DNA from: Desulfacinum hydrothermale DSM 13146
GTDB taxonomy: Bacteria; Desulfobacterota; Syntrophobacteria; Syntrophobacterales; DSM-9756
Assembly (NCBI RefSeq): GCF_900176285.1
Contig: NZ_FWXF01000010.1
Coordinates: 1 to 64,000, forward strand
Reading direction: 5' to 3'
DNA: 64,000 nucleotides
This document shows positions 43,416-52,077 of this stretch, piece by piece. Position numbers and translations under genes: made by a program. Under the pieces are notes generated by a model. That model was not told where the DNA came from. It ran no database searches and worked only from the letters and a program-made list of their open reading frames with translations. Position 1 is the stretch's first letter. Every line of letters begins with the position of its first letter.

Positions 43416-45251
43416 ATGGGCGGTGACCGCTCAGCAGATGGCAACGCTCAAACAGACAAGGAAGACGGACAACCGGTGATTCAAGCCACGATCATTCGGG
43501 ATGCCCTGGACCGGCACAAGACCCTGCGGTGGGTGGTCTACAGCCTGATCATCGGAGTGGTGAGCGGGCTGGGTGCCTGCGCCTTCTTTTTCCTCCTGGA
43601 ATGGGGCAAGTACTTCTGCCTGGAGTATCTGGCCGGCTATTCGGTGGCCAAGCCGGCGGGCGAACAATTGGTTCATCTGGAGCCCGCCGCCACCTTCCGC
43701 CGATGGGCACTTTTACTGCTGCCCACCGTGGGAGGGCTTCTTTCTGGGTGGATCGTCTACACCTGGGCGCCGGAAGCGGAAGGGCACGGAACAGACGCCC
43801 TGATCGATGCCTTCCACAACAAACAAGGTATCGTTCGTACGCGAGTCCCTTACATTAAGAGCGTGGCCTCCATCATCACCCTGGCCACGGGCGGTAGCGC
43901 GGGCCGGGAAGGACCCATCGCCCAGATCGGAGCGGGGTTCGGATCCTGGGTGGCGAGGACCCTCAACATGACGGTGCGGGAGCGGCGGCTCATGCTTCTG
44001 GCCGGATGTGCCGCGGGCTTGGGCGCCATCTTCCGCGCCCCTCTGGGGGGAGCGCTGACCGCCATCGAGGTGCTGTATCGGGAAGATTTTGAGACCGAGG
44101 GGATCGTTCTGTGCATCATGTCCTCGGTGGTGGCCAACGCCCTTTTTACCAGCATTTTCGGCCACCAGCCCATCTTTGAAACTCCGCAGATAACGTTCGT
44201 ACAACCGGTGGAACTGCTCTTCTACGCAGCGCTGGGGCTGGTGTGCGTTCCCTTCGGCTGCGCCTATGTGAAGATCTTCTACGGGATGCGGGACTACTTT
44301 TTTCGCCGTCTTCCCCTGAAAAAAGCCCACATCACCGCGCTGGGTGGTCTCATGGTGGGGCTGCTGGGGCTCTGGCACCCCGAAGTGCTCTGCGGCGGAT
44401 ACGGAATCATTCAAAAAGCCCTACTCGGCCAGATGCCCATCACGTTCATGTTGGTCCTGGCCATCCTGAAGATCTTCGCCACCTCCTTTACCATCTCGTC
44501 CGGCGGCAGCGGCGGCGTCTTCGGCCCTTCCCTTTTTATCGGAGCCATGCTCGGAGGAGTGGTGGGCCAGATTTCCCATCAGTATTACCCCGAACTGGTG
44601 ACCAACCCGGGAGCCTTCGCCCTGGTGGGCATGGGGGCCTTTTTTGCCGGCGTGGCCAAGGCCCCGATCGGCGCCCTGCTCATGGTCTGTGAGATGACCG
44701 GCGGCTACGCTCTGGTGCCTCCGCTCATGTTCAGCTCCGTTATCGCGGTGCTGCTGTCCGGTGGCTGGGGCTTGTATGAAAAGCAGGTTCTCAACAAGTT
44801 CCATTCCCCGGCCCACCGCGCCGATGCGGTCATCAACGTGCTCCAGACCCTCAAGGTCAATGACATCTATCGGCGCCAGGCCCCCGTGACCAGCCTGCCG
44901 GAAGACATGACCTTTGCCAATTTCAAACGCCTCTTGGTCCGAACGCGGGAATCCTTCTTTCCCGTGGTGGACGATTCCTTCCGCCTCAAGGGCATCCTGT
45001 CGCTGCCCGACTTGCGATCCATCTTCTTTGAGGATTCCCTGGCGGAGCTGCTGGTGGTCGGCGAGTTGGCCTCGCCGCCTGTGAGCGTGGACATCGAGGA
45101 CAGCCTCTATGATGCCCTCATCAAATTCTTGAAATCCGGGTATGGGCGGATCCCCATCGAGGATCCCCAGACCGGGGTGGTGGGCGTGCTGCGCCTGGAA
45201 GAGCTCATGGAGGCCTACCACAAGGAGATTCAGCGACTGAAGGAAGACTGA
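43416..45251 (+). CDS. CLC-type chloride channel/antiporter with CBS domains
   Basis: A 611-residue protein directly after rng. About 11 membrane helices include the CLC motifs: GHGTDALIDAFHN, GSAGREGPIAQIGAGFGS with the gating glutamate, and SSGGSGGVFGPSLFIGAMLG. Presence of that glutamate suggests proton-coupled antiport or gated conduction. The C-terminal 140 residues form a CBS pair (about 500-600; FFPVVDDSFRLKGILSLPDL, PIEDPQTGVVGVLRLEEL) that may bind nucleotides. The first 20 residues are polar; a later GTG (near 43477, VIQATI) could be the true start. Confidence 0.88.
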   Translation: MGGDRSADGNAQTDKEDGQPVIQATIIRDALDRHKTLRWVVYSLIIGVVSGLGACAFFFLLEWGKYFCLEYLAGYSVAKPAGEQLVHLEPAATFRRWALLLLPTVGGLLSGWIVYTWAPEAEGHGTDALIDAFHNKQGIVRTRVPYIKSVASIITLATGGSAGREGPIAQIGAGFGSWVARTLNMTVRERRLMLLAGCAAGLGAIFRAPLGGALTAIEVLYREDFETEGIVLCIMSSVVANALFTSIFGHQPIFETPQITFVQPVELLFYAALGLVCVPFGCAYVKIFYGMRDYFFRRLPLKKAHITALGGLMVGLLGLWHPEVLCGGYGIIQKALLGQMPITFMLVLAILKIFATSFTISSGGSGGVFGPSLFIGAMLGGVVGQISHQYYPELVTNPGAFALVGMGAFFAGVAKAPIGALLMVCEMTGGYALVPPLMFSSVIAVLLSGGWGLYEKQVLNKFHSPAHRADAVINVLQTLKVNDIYRRQAPVTSLPEDMTFANFKRLLVRTRESFFPVVDDSFRLKGILSLPDLRSIFFEDSLAELLVVGELASPPVSVDIEDSLYDALIKFLKSGYGRIPIEDPQTGVVGVLRLEELMEAYHKEIQRLKED

Positions 45252-45446
45252 GAGGGGGGATCTGAGAACATGCCAGGTCGCCCTTTGGGGCGTGCGCACG
45301 TCAACGCCCCAGCCCAAACGGGGCCCATGGGTTTCGAGCCATCTTTTTAGGGGAATCCGGAAACGCCCCCTTTCGGTGGCCGGCTTTTTGGTTCAGGGGG
45401 GTCAACGCGAAGCAACGTCCATGTCCCAGTTCTGGTGGAGGAAACC

Positions 45447-46754
45447 ATGAAACGAAAAGACACCCTGTCGCAGAAGCTCTTCCACAGGGCGGAACAAGTT
45501 ATACCCGGGGGCGTCAACAGCCCGGTCCGTTCGGGCCGCTCAGTGGGCGTCTCACCCTTTTTCGTCAAGAACGCGCGGGGCTGCCGTCTGGAAGACGAAG
45601 ACGGCAACATCTTTATCGACTACGTGGGGTCCTGGGGCCCGCTCATTGCCGGGCACGCCCACCCGGAGGTGGTGGAGGCGGTGCGCCAGGCCGCCACTCG
45701 CGGGACTTCCTACGGCATCCCCTGCCGGCTGGAAGTGGACATGGCGGAGAAGGTGGTTTCCATGGTGCCCTCCGTGGAGAGCGTGCGCATGGTCAATTCC
45801 GGTACGGAAGCCACCATGAGCGCCATTCGCCTGGCGCGCGGGTACACGGGCCGGCCCAAGCTCATTAAATTCGACGGCTGCTACCACGGCCACAGCGACT
45901 GCTTGCTCGTGAAGTCCGGTTCCGGCCTGGCCACCCTGGGCATTCCGGGAAGCCCGGGAGTCCCGGAGGAGATCGTGGCCCACACCCTCTCCCTTCCCTA
46001 CAACGACCTGGATGCTGTGGAGGAAGCCTTTCGAAAAATGGGCGACCAGATCGCCTGCGTGATCGTGGAGCCGGTGGCCGGCAACATGGGGACCGTTCCG
46101 CCGGCTCCGGGCTTCCTGGAGGGGCTGCGGCGGCTGTGCGATGCCCATGGGGTGGTGCTCATCTTCGACGAGGTCATCACCGGATTTCGGTTGGCCCCGG
46201 GCGGGGCCCAGGAACGGTTCGGCGTCCTGCCCGATCTCACCTGCCTGGGCAAGATCATCGGCGGCGGCCTTCCCGTGGGAGCCTACGGGGGGCGGCGGGA
46301 GATCATGGACCACATCGCCCCCGGCGGAAACGTGTACCAAGCGGGCACCCTGTCCGGGAATCCCCTGGCCATGGCGGCGGGCTGGACCATGCTCAACATC
46401 CTGAGCCGCGATGGGGTCTATGAGACCCTGGAAGACAGCGCCGCCTACCTGGAGGCGGGGCTTCGCCGCGCGGCGGCCGATGCGGGAGTGCCGGTGACCA
46501 TGAATCGGGTCGGATCCATGGGATGCGCCTTCTTCAGCCCGGAACCCGTTCGCGACTTTGATTCCGCCTTGAAGTCCAACACGGAAGCCTACGGCATCTA
46601 CTTCCGGGAAATGCTGGCCCGGGGCGTCTACCTGGCGCCGTCCCAATTCGAATGCTTTTTCGTAGGGCTCGCCCACGACCGCGAGGCGCTGGATCAGACC
46701 ATCCAGGCGGCCCGGGAGGCCTTTCAGGCGGTTCAAATCGCCCTGGGACTCTGA
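45447..46754 (+). CDS. hemL: Glutamate-1-semialdehyde 2,1-aminomutase
   Basis: A 435-residue PLP enzyme that makes 5-aminolevulinate in the C5 pathway, following the hemA product. It opens SQKLFHRAEQVIPGGVNSPV, and contains VNSGTEATMSAIRLARGYTG, YHGHSD, the PLP aspartate region LIFDEVITGFRLAPGGAQER, and the Schiff-base lysine in LGKIIGGGLPVGAYGG. GGAGGAAACC places the start at 45447. It is not next to hemA (61341-62648), so the pathway is split between two places in this window. Confidence 0.95.
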   Translation: MKRKDTLSQKLFHRAEQVIPGGVNSPVRSGRSVGVSPFFVKNARGCRLEDEDGNIFIDYVGSWGPLIAGHAHPEVVEAVRQAATRGTSYGIPCRLEVDMAEKVVSMVPSVESVRMVNSGTEATMSAIRLARGYTGRPKLIKFDGCYHGHSDCLLVKSGSGLATLGIPGSPGVPEEIVAHTLSLPYNDLDAVEEAFRKMGDQIACVIVEPVAGNMGTVPPAPGFLEGLRRLCDAHGVVLIFDEVITGFRLAPGGAQERFGVLPDLTCLGKIIGGGLPVGAYGGRREIMDHIAPGGNVYQAGTLSGNPLAMAAGWTMLNILSRDGVYETLEDSAAYLEAGLRRAAADAGVPVTMNRVGSMGCAFFSPEPVRDFDSALKSNTEAYGIYFREMLARGVYLAPSQFECFFVGLAHDREALDQTIQAAREAFQAVQIALGL

Positions 46755-46793
46755 AAAATGCGTTGACTTGGTTGGGGGCCTATGCTAGGTAGT

Positions 46794-46811
46794 CTGTGAT
46801 ATTTTACACGA
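46794..46811 (+). promoter_or_regulatory. Rex-type operator upstream of the F0 operon
   Basis: CTGTGATATTTTACACGA agrees at 13 of 18 positions with the common Rex operator TTGTGAAATATTTCACAA and is a partial inverted repeat. It lies 9 bases before the atpZ start, right after a -10-like TATGCT (46781-46786), where bound Rex would block transcription. The rex gene lies at 48821. Rex releases DNA when the NADH/NAD+ ratio rises, so the F0 genes would be induced under reducing conditions. The consensus is recalled; binding is inference. Confidence 0.5.
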
Positions 46812-46819
46812 AGTGGCCG

Positions 46820-47053
46820 ATGAAAGATGAAACGAAAAAATTGCTGAAACAGGTGGGACTGGCGAGCACGCTGGGCCTTTCCGTCGCCTTTGCCATCTTC
46901 ATCGGCGCGGGACTGGGTTTCTGGCTCGATTCCACGCTGGGAACCTTTCCCTGGTTGACGCTGGTCTTTTTGATTATGGGTGTCGTGGCTGGCTTCCGAA
47001 ACTATTACCGGTTCATGCGGAAGCAGCAGCGAGAAGACGAACGAAAGCCATAG
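46820..47053 (+). CDS. atpZ: AtpZ-like F0F1 ATP synthase accessory subunit
   Basis: A 77-residue protein with two membrane segments (VGLASTLGLSVAFAIFIGAG and LTLVFLIMGVVAGFRNYYRF), the hairpin form of AtpZ/AtpQ family proteins found before AtpI. These help assemble the rotor or carry Mg2+/Ca2+. I start it at the ATG at 46820; the upstream frame runs back through the putative Rex site. AtpI follows after six bases. Confidence 0.85.
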   Translation: MKDETKKLLKQVGLASTLGLSVAFAIFIGAGLGFWLDSTLGTFPWLTLVFLIMGVVAGFRNYYRFMRKQQREDERKP

Positions 47054-47059
47054 GAGCCT

Positions 47060-47458
47060 TTGCGAGCCTATCTGCAAGATGAGAAGCTGGTTCGGCGCAT
47101 TGAGCTTGTGAATGTGATCTTTCTCTTGATCGCCTTCTTGGCGGCGCTCCTGTGGTTCTCCAAGAAGCAGGTTTTGGGGGTGGTTCTGGGAGGTGCTACG
47201 GTCACGGCCAGCTTCCGAGTGATGGGCTGGCAGTTGCGCCGGGCCTTGGCCAACCCTCGTCGGGTTCCCAGTAAGGGCGTGCTTTTCGTCAAGTACTATG
47301 TGCGTTTTCTGGGGACGCTCTTTGTGGTCTTTGCCATCATCTACTACGGCTGGGTCGATCCAGTGGCCTTCTTGGTGGGCCTGTCGTCGGTGATGGTCAG
47401 CATCGTTGTGGTGGGGCTGCAGCAAGCCTTGAATGTGATGCTCAAGGGGGAAAGGTAA
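47060..47458 (+). CDS. atpI: ATP synthase protein I
   Basis: A 132-residue protein with four hydrophobic segments and a basic loop. It is the usual size for AtpI, which assists assembly of the c-ring in F0. The start is TTG at 47060 with TAGGAG upstream. It lies between atpZ and atpB in the same direction, with three bases to atpB. The sequence is poorly conserved across AtpI proteins, so the call rests on topology and gene order. Confidence 0.8.
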   Translation: MRAYLQDEKLVRRIELVNVIFLLIAFLAALLWFSKKQVLGVVLGGATVTASFRVMGWQLRRALANPRRVPSKGVLFVKYYVRFLGTLFVVFAIIYYGWVDPVAFLVGLSSVMVSIVVVGLQQALNVMLKGER

Positions 47459-47461
47459 GCT

Positions 47462-48184
47462 ATGGAACACCCGGTTCTGTTTCTCAGTTTACTGTTGGAA
47501 AAGTTGGGGCTGCCCGTGGCTCACAGCGCGGAAGAAGCCCACACTTTCTTGGAGCAACTCCTTCAGCCCCATGTGACCTACACGTGGGTGGTTGCCATCG
47601 TGCTGTTGCTTCTGGCCAAGTTGGCGGTGAGCCGCCTGGAGCTGGTCCCCTCCGGAGGGCAGAACTTTTTTGAGCTGGTGATCACGGGCATTGAAGACTT
47701 CATGGTCGGCATCACCGGGGAAGAAGGTCGGTTTGCCTTCCCGCTCATCGCCACCTTGGGGTTTTTCATCCTCTTGAGCAACTACATGGGCATGATCCCC
47801 GGCTTCTTCGCGCCCACGTCCAATCTCAACACCACGCTTGCGTGCGCCATCATCGTCGTGTTCTACACCCATGTCATCGGCGTGAAGTTTCATGGGGCCA
47901 AATACATCAAGCACTTTATGGGGCCCATCTGGTGGTTGATCCCGCTCATCTTTCCCATCGAGCTCATCGGGCACGCCGCCCGCGTTCTGAGTCTTTCCAT
48001 TCGTCTCTTTGGGAATATCTTCGGCGAAGAGCTGGTTCTGGCCATTCTCTTCTTCCTGGCCGGCCTTTACCTGGCGCCCCTGCCCATCATGTTCCTGGGC
48101 CTGTTTACGGGCTTCGTGCAGGCGTTCATCTTCTGTCTGCTTTCATGCATGTACTTCGCGGGCGCCATTGAGGAGGCCCACTGA
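47462..48184 (+). CDS. atpB: ATP synthase F0 subunit a
   Basis: A 240-residue membrane protein that forms the ion half-channels. It carries the essential arginine in SLSIRLFGNIFGEELVLAIL and the conserved end FVQAFIFCLLSCMYFAGAIE. Six hydrophobic segments are visible. It acts with the c-ring encoded next. Only F0 genes lie here: the b, delta and F1 subunit genes (atpF, H, A, G, D, C) are absent, so the ATP synthase genes are split as in other Desulfobacterota. Confidence 0.95.
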   Translation: MEHPVLFLSLLLEKLGLPVAHSAEEAHTFLEQLLQPHVTYTWVVAIVLLLLAKLAVSRLELVPSGGQNFFELVITGIEDFMVGITGEEGRFAFPLIATLGFFILLSNYMGMIPGFFAPTSNLNTTLACAIIVVFYTHVIGVKFHGAKYIKHFMGPIWWLIPLIFPIELIGHAARVLSLSIRLFGNIFGEELVLAILFFLAGLYLAPLPIMFLGLFTGFVQAFIFCLLSCMYFAGAIEEAH

Positions 48185-48267
48185 TCATCATGGCGGTAGC
48201 GGTTGGAGGAAGGCCGCATATATAAAATCCCCAATTCAAATCCACTACATTCAAGGAGGTTGTGTCG

Positions 48268-48642
48268 ATGTCTAGAAAGGTTAGTTTTCTCACGACGTTG
48301 TTGGTGCTCGGGTTGACCACGGTGGCCTTTGCCGCGGAAGCCGGCTCGCCGGAGAAGGTGGAAGGCATTCGTTTCTTCGTCTATTCCGCCATCGCTGCCG
48401 GCTTTGGTATCGCCATCGCCGCTTTCGGAACGGGTCTGGGCCAGGGCATGGCCGTGAAGAGCTCGGTGGAAGGCGTGGCCCGCAATCCCGAGGCCTCCGG
48501 TAAGATCACTGTGACCATGATGATCGGTCTGGCCATGATCGAGTCGCTGTGTATCTACGCGCTCGTCATCGCCCTGATTCTCATTTACGCCAACCCGGTC
48601 TCCAAGCTCATTCAGGGCTTCGTGGGGCTGGCCGCTCACTAA
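48268..48642 (+). CDS. atpE: ATP synthase F0 subunit c
   Basis: A 124-residue c-subunit with a signal-like N-terminal extension ([20 protein letters not shown]) ahead of the two-helix hairpin. Helix 1 has GTGLGQG with Q59; helix 2 has [12 protein letters not shown] with the ion-binding E92 followed by S93 and Y97. Q, E, S and Y are the ligands of sodium-type c-rings, while the usual threonine after the serine is leucine here. The start is the ATG at 48268: AAGGAGG lies eight bases upstream, whereas the in-frame GTG at 48262 is too close. A terminator follows. Confidence 0.95.
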   Translation: MSRKVSFLTTLLVLGLTTVAFAAEAGSPEKVEGIRFFVYSAIAAGFGIAIAAFGTGLGQGMAVKSSVEGVARNPEASGKITVTMMIGLAMIESLCIYALVIALILIYANPVSKLIQGFVGLAAH

Positions 48643-48673
48643 GCGTGGGCCCCGTTGAGGCTGAATCGCTCCA

Positions 48674-48707
48674 GGACCGGGCCTCTTGGGGGCCCGGTCC
48701 CATTTGT
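48674..48707 (+). terminator. Terminator of the F0 operon
   Basis: GGACCGGGCC and GGCCCGGTCC form a perfect 10-base stem around seven bases, followed by CATTTGTT, 31 bases after the atpE stop. The T-run is weak, so termination may be partial and allow read-through into rex. Confidence 0.75.
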
Positions 48708-48740
48708 TCCCAGCGGTTTGGCCTTCTTTTCAGGGAACCA

Positions 48741-48758
48741 ATGTGAATAAGGGCACAA
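48741..48758. promoter_or_regulatory. Rex-type operator upstream of rex
   Basis: ATGTGAATAAGGGCACAA keeps both outer half-sites of the Rex operator (TGTGAA and CACAA), though its centre does not match. It ends 62 bases before the rex start. Autoregulation of rex is known in other bacteria; here it is inferred. Confidence 0.4.
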
Positions 48759-48820
48759 CGTTGGGCCGCTTCACGTTCACAATGCACAGGTTCCAATGGG
48801 ACCGACAATGAGGGTTGAGG

Positions 48821-49453
48821 ATGAAGTTTGCCAAGATCCCCATGGCGACCATCAACCGCCTGTCCGTTTACATGCGCACGCTTCAGGAATTGCTGGAAGA
48901 AGACGTGGAGGTCATTTCCTCTGAGCGCCTGGCCAAGCAGTGCGGGGTCAATCCGGCCCAGATCCGCAAGGACTTGGCCTATTTCGGCGAGTTCGGCGTC
49001 CGGGGCGTGGGCTATCACGTGGCGGACCTGGTCAATCAGATCAAGGAGATCCTGGGGCTCAGCCGGACCTGGAACCTGGCCATGGTGGGGCTGGGCAACA
49101 TCGGCTCGTCCCTCATCCGACACGGCAACTTCGTCAAGCACGGATACATCTTCACGGCGGCCTTCGATGTGGATCCCCAGAAGGTGGGGAAAAAGCTTCC
49201 CAACGGTCTTGTTGTCAATCACGTGGATGAGCTGGAAGAGGTGATTCGAGAGCGGGACGTGCACATCGGTGTGATCGCCACCCCGGCCGGTGCCGCCCAA
49301 AGCGTGGCCAACCAGCTCATTTTGGCCGGTATCAACGGCATCTTGAATTTCGCACCGGTGCAGATCCAGGTCCCCGATTGCTGCCACGTGGAAAACGTGG
49401 ATTTCACCATCAAGCTGGACTGCATCGCCTACCATTTGTCCACCGGCGTCTAA
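48821..49453 (+). CDS. rex: Redox-sensing transcriptional repressor Rex
   Basis: A 210-residue protein. An N-terminal winged helix (about 1-78: RLSVYMRTLQELLEEDVEVI, AQIRKDLAYFGEFGVRGVGY) is followed by a Rossmann domain (MVGLGNIGSSLI) and a conserved end (LNFAPVQIQVP). Rex binds NADH and NAD+ competitively and lets go of DNA when NADH is high, controlling respiratory and fermentative genes. Its place just after atpE and the operator candidates at 46794 and 48741 suggest control of the F0 genes. The start at 48821 follows GTTGAGG. Confidence 0.95.
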   Translation: MKFAKIPMATINRLSVYMRTLQELLEEDVEVISSERLAKQCGVNPAQIRKDLAYFGEFGVRGVGYHVADLVNQIKEILGLSRTWNLAMVGLGNIGSSLIRHGNFVKHGYIFTAAFDVDPQKVGKKLPNGLVVNHVDELEEVIRERDVHIGVIATPAGAAQSVANQLILAGINGILNFAPVQIQVPDCCHVENVDFTIKLDCIAYHLSTGV

Positions 49454-49499
49454 CGCCTTCCGGAGCGCTGAGGCGGATTCTGCCCGCCCAAGACGAGTC

Positions 49500-52058
49500 T
49501 CATCTTCTTTGTTTCAGCTCCGCCAGGGCTCGAGCTGTATGGGATGTTCCCTTGCAAGCCAGTTCGGCCGGCGTTCCCTGGGCCACGATGCGCCCCCCAC
49601 CCGGGCCTCCCTCGGGGCCCAGATCGATCACGTAATCGGCACAGGCAATGAAAGGCAGGTGGTGTTCCACCACGAGCACCGTATGGCCCTTCTGGACCAG
49701 GCGGCGCAGGATCCACACCAGTCGCTCCACATCGTGCAGGTGGAGCCCGCGGGTGGGTTCATCCAGGATGTAGAGGGTGTGTCCCCGGGTGCGTCGCCCC
49801 AGTTCCCGTGCCAGGCGGATCCGCTGGGCCTCTCCGCCGGAAAGCGTGTTGGCGGGCTGGCCCAAACGCAGATAGTCCAGGCCCACATCGGCCAGCACCT
49901 GCAGGCGGCGTCGTATGGCGGGCAGGTTCTGAAAAACCTCCAGCGCCTGGGAGATGGTCATTTGGAGCACATCGGCGATGGAGTGGCCCTTGAAGCGGAC
50001 GTCCAGGGTCGCCTCGTCGTAGCGGCTCCCGCGGCACGTCGGACAGGTGACGTACACATCGGGAAGCAGCACCATGTCGATGCGCTGGCGTCCCTCGCCT
50101 TGGCACGTCTCGCACCGGCCGCCCGGGGTGTTGAAAGAGAAACGCTCAGGCCGGTAGCCCCGGGTCTTGGCTTCGGGCAGGTTGGCAAAGAGGTTGCGAA
50201 TCAGGTCGAAGACGCCGGTATAGGTGGCGGGTATGGACCGCGGTGTGGTGCCGATGGGGGCGGGGTCCACCAGGACCACGCCCTGCAGGTTGTGGATGCC
50301 CTCCAGAGCGTCGAAAGGAAGGGCCGTCATGGTGCTACGGTGCAGGAGGTTCCGCACGGCCGGGTAGAGCGTGTCTCGGACCAGGGTGGTCTTGCCCGAT
50401 CCGGAAACCCCCGTGACGCATGTGAGGCCATGGAGGGGGAAGGTGACCGTCACGTCCCGAAGGTTGCGGCCCCGGGCTCCGCGGAGTTGCAGTGTGTTCC
50501 CGTTGCCATCGGCCGGCCCCTTGGGTGGCCCATGGGAAAAACCCAATCTTCGGGCACCGGAGGCGAATTGGGCGGTCAGCGATTGGGTGCATCGGCCGAG
50601 CCCGTCCGGATGGCCGCTGTAGAGCACGCGTCCGCCCTCCGTACCGCCTCCCGGCCCCAGGTCCACCACCCAGTCCGCCCACCGGAGGATTTGCAGATCG
50701 TGTTCCACCAGTAGGACCGTATTGCCGGCGGTGCGAAGCCGGGAGAGGGTTCGCAGAAGTCGCCGGCGGTCTCTGGCGTGAAGCCCCACGCTGGGTTCGT
50801 CCAACAGATAAAGCACGCCGGAAAGGGGGCTGTTGAGCTGCTGGGCCAGGCGCAGCCTTTGGGCCTCTCCGCCGGAAAGCGTCCAGGCCCCGCGGCCCAG
50901 AGGCAGATAGTCCAATCCCAATTGGAAGAGCGCCTCCACGCGTTGCAGGATTTGGTGGCGGGGTCCGGAAACCACCGCCTCCAGGGAGGGTTCTACCGCC
51001 AATTCCTGGAGCCATCGGCGAAAAGCGCCCAGATCCATGGCGCTCACCTCTCCAAGGGAACGCCCACCCAGGCGCACGGAGCGTGCCCGATCGTTCAGCC
51101 GCGTCCCTTGGCAGGCCTCACAGGGCGCTGCTTCCCCTGGGACGAGGGTGATCCTGGATGATCGGGCCTTGCGTGTCCCTTGGAGACACCCCAGCCCCTG
51201 ACATTGGGGACAGGCGCCCTCGGGATGAAAGTGGGAAAAGAGACGGGGTGTGGGCTCCGGAGCCGTCCATCCGCATCGGCTGCACACCCGATTCTGGGAA
51301 AAGGAGAGCTCCGGGCCGTCCACAACGGCCACCACCACCCGCCCGTTCCCGAGCTGTGCGGCCAGTTCCAGGGAGCCTGTCAGACGGCGGGAGGCATCGT
51401 CTTTGAGGATCAGGCGATCCACCACCACCTGGATTGGGTAGGTCTTGCGCCTGGGAAGCGCGGGAAGGGGATCGAGCAGGTAGATCTTGTCCTCGAAGCG
51501 AATGCGGGCAAAACCTTCCCGGCGAAGCCTCGCCAGGGTTTTGGCCAGTTGCGCGTGGGGTGCGGGCTCCAGAGGTGCCAGGACCAGGAAGCGACTGCCG
51601 GCCGGCAGGCGCAACACCTCCTGGGTCATCTCTGGGATGGTGTGGGCGCGAATGGGAAGGTGGCAGGCGGGGCAGACCATGGTGCCCAGCCGCGCATAGA
51701 GGATCCTCAGAAAATCGTGGATCTCCGTGACGGTCCCCACGGTGGAGCGGGGATCGGCAGGGAGCCGTTTGTGCTCGATGGCGACCGTGGGCTGGAGCCC
51801 CTCGATGCTATCCGCGTCCGGCCTTTCGTGACGCCACAGGGAGCCCAGGGTGAAGTGGGAGGCGGGCAGGAAGGCGTCCAGGTACCGGCGGCACCCTTCG
51901 GCGTGGAGCACATCGAAGGCCAAGGTGGACTTGCCGGACCCACTCACTCCCGTCACCACGATCAGGGCGTCCTTGGGAAGGTCCAGATCGATGTCCTTCA
52001 GATTGTGCTGGCGGGCACCCCGGATGCGGATCACTCGTTGCCGCCCCTTTCCTTCCAT
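49500..52058 (-). CDS. UvrA-like ABC ATPase lacking the insertion domain
   Basis: An 852-residue UvrA-family protein with both ATPase halves: Walker A VTGVSGSGKSTLAFD (about 36-48) and VTGVSGSGKTTLVRD, two signature motifs WTLSGGEAQRLRLA and NTLSGGEAQRIRLA, and Walker B LYLLDEPSVGL and LYILDEPTRGL. Zinc-type pairs CPAC, CSRC-GACPQC and CETC-CPTC are kept, and the UvrB-binding-like region after the first Walker A is present. Between GACPQCQGLG and CEACQGTRLN only about 25 residues remain, where UvrA has about a 100-residue insertion domain. It may be a specialised paralogue. The start at 52058 lies 19 bases after pdxA. Confidence 0.85.
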   Translation of the reverse strand: MEGKGRQRVIRIRGARQHNLKDIDLDLPKDALIVVTGVSGSGKSTLAFDVLHAEGCRRYLDAFLPASHFTLGSLWRHERPDADSIEGLQPTVAIEHKRLPADPRSTVGTVTEIHDFLRILYARLGTMVCPACHLPIRAHTIPEMTQEVLRLPAGSRFLVLAPLEPAPHAQLAKTLARLRREGFARIRFEDKIYLLDPLPALPRRKTYPIQVVVDRLILKDDASRRLTGSLELAAQLGNGRVVVAVVDGPELSFSQNRVCSRCGWTAPEPTPRLFSHFHPEGACPQCQGLGCLQGTRKARSSRITLVPGEAAPCEACQGTRLNDRARSVRLGGRSLGEVSAMDLGAFRRWLQELAVEPSLEAVVSGPRHQILQRVEALFQLGLDYLPLGRGAWTLSGGEAQRLRLAQQLNSPLSGVLYLLDEPSVGLHARDRRRLLRTLSRLRTAGNTVLLVEHDLQILRWADWVVDLGPGGGTEGGRVLYSGHPDGLGRCTQSLTAQFASGARRLGFSHGPPKGPADGNGNTLQLRGARGRNLRDVTVTFPLHGLTCVTGVSGSGKTTLVRDTLYPAVRNLLHRSTMTALPFDALEGIHNLQGVVLVDPAPIGTTPRSIPATYTGVFDLIRNLFANLPEAKTRGYRPERFSFNTPGGRCETCQGEGRQRIDMVLLPDVYVTCPTCRGSRYDEATLDVRFKGHSIADVLQMTISQALEVFQNLPAIRRRLQVLADVGLDYLRLGQPANTLSGGEAQRIRLARELGRRTRGHTLYILDEPTRGLHLHDVERLVWILRRLVQKGHTVLVVEHHLPFIACADYVIDLGPEGGPGGGRIVAQGTPAELACKGTSHTARALAELKQRR

Positions 52059-52077
52059 GGTTCCGGTCTTGCTGATG

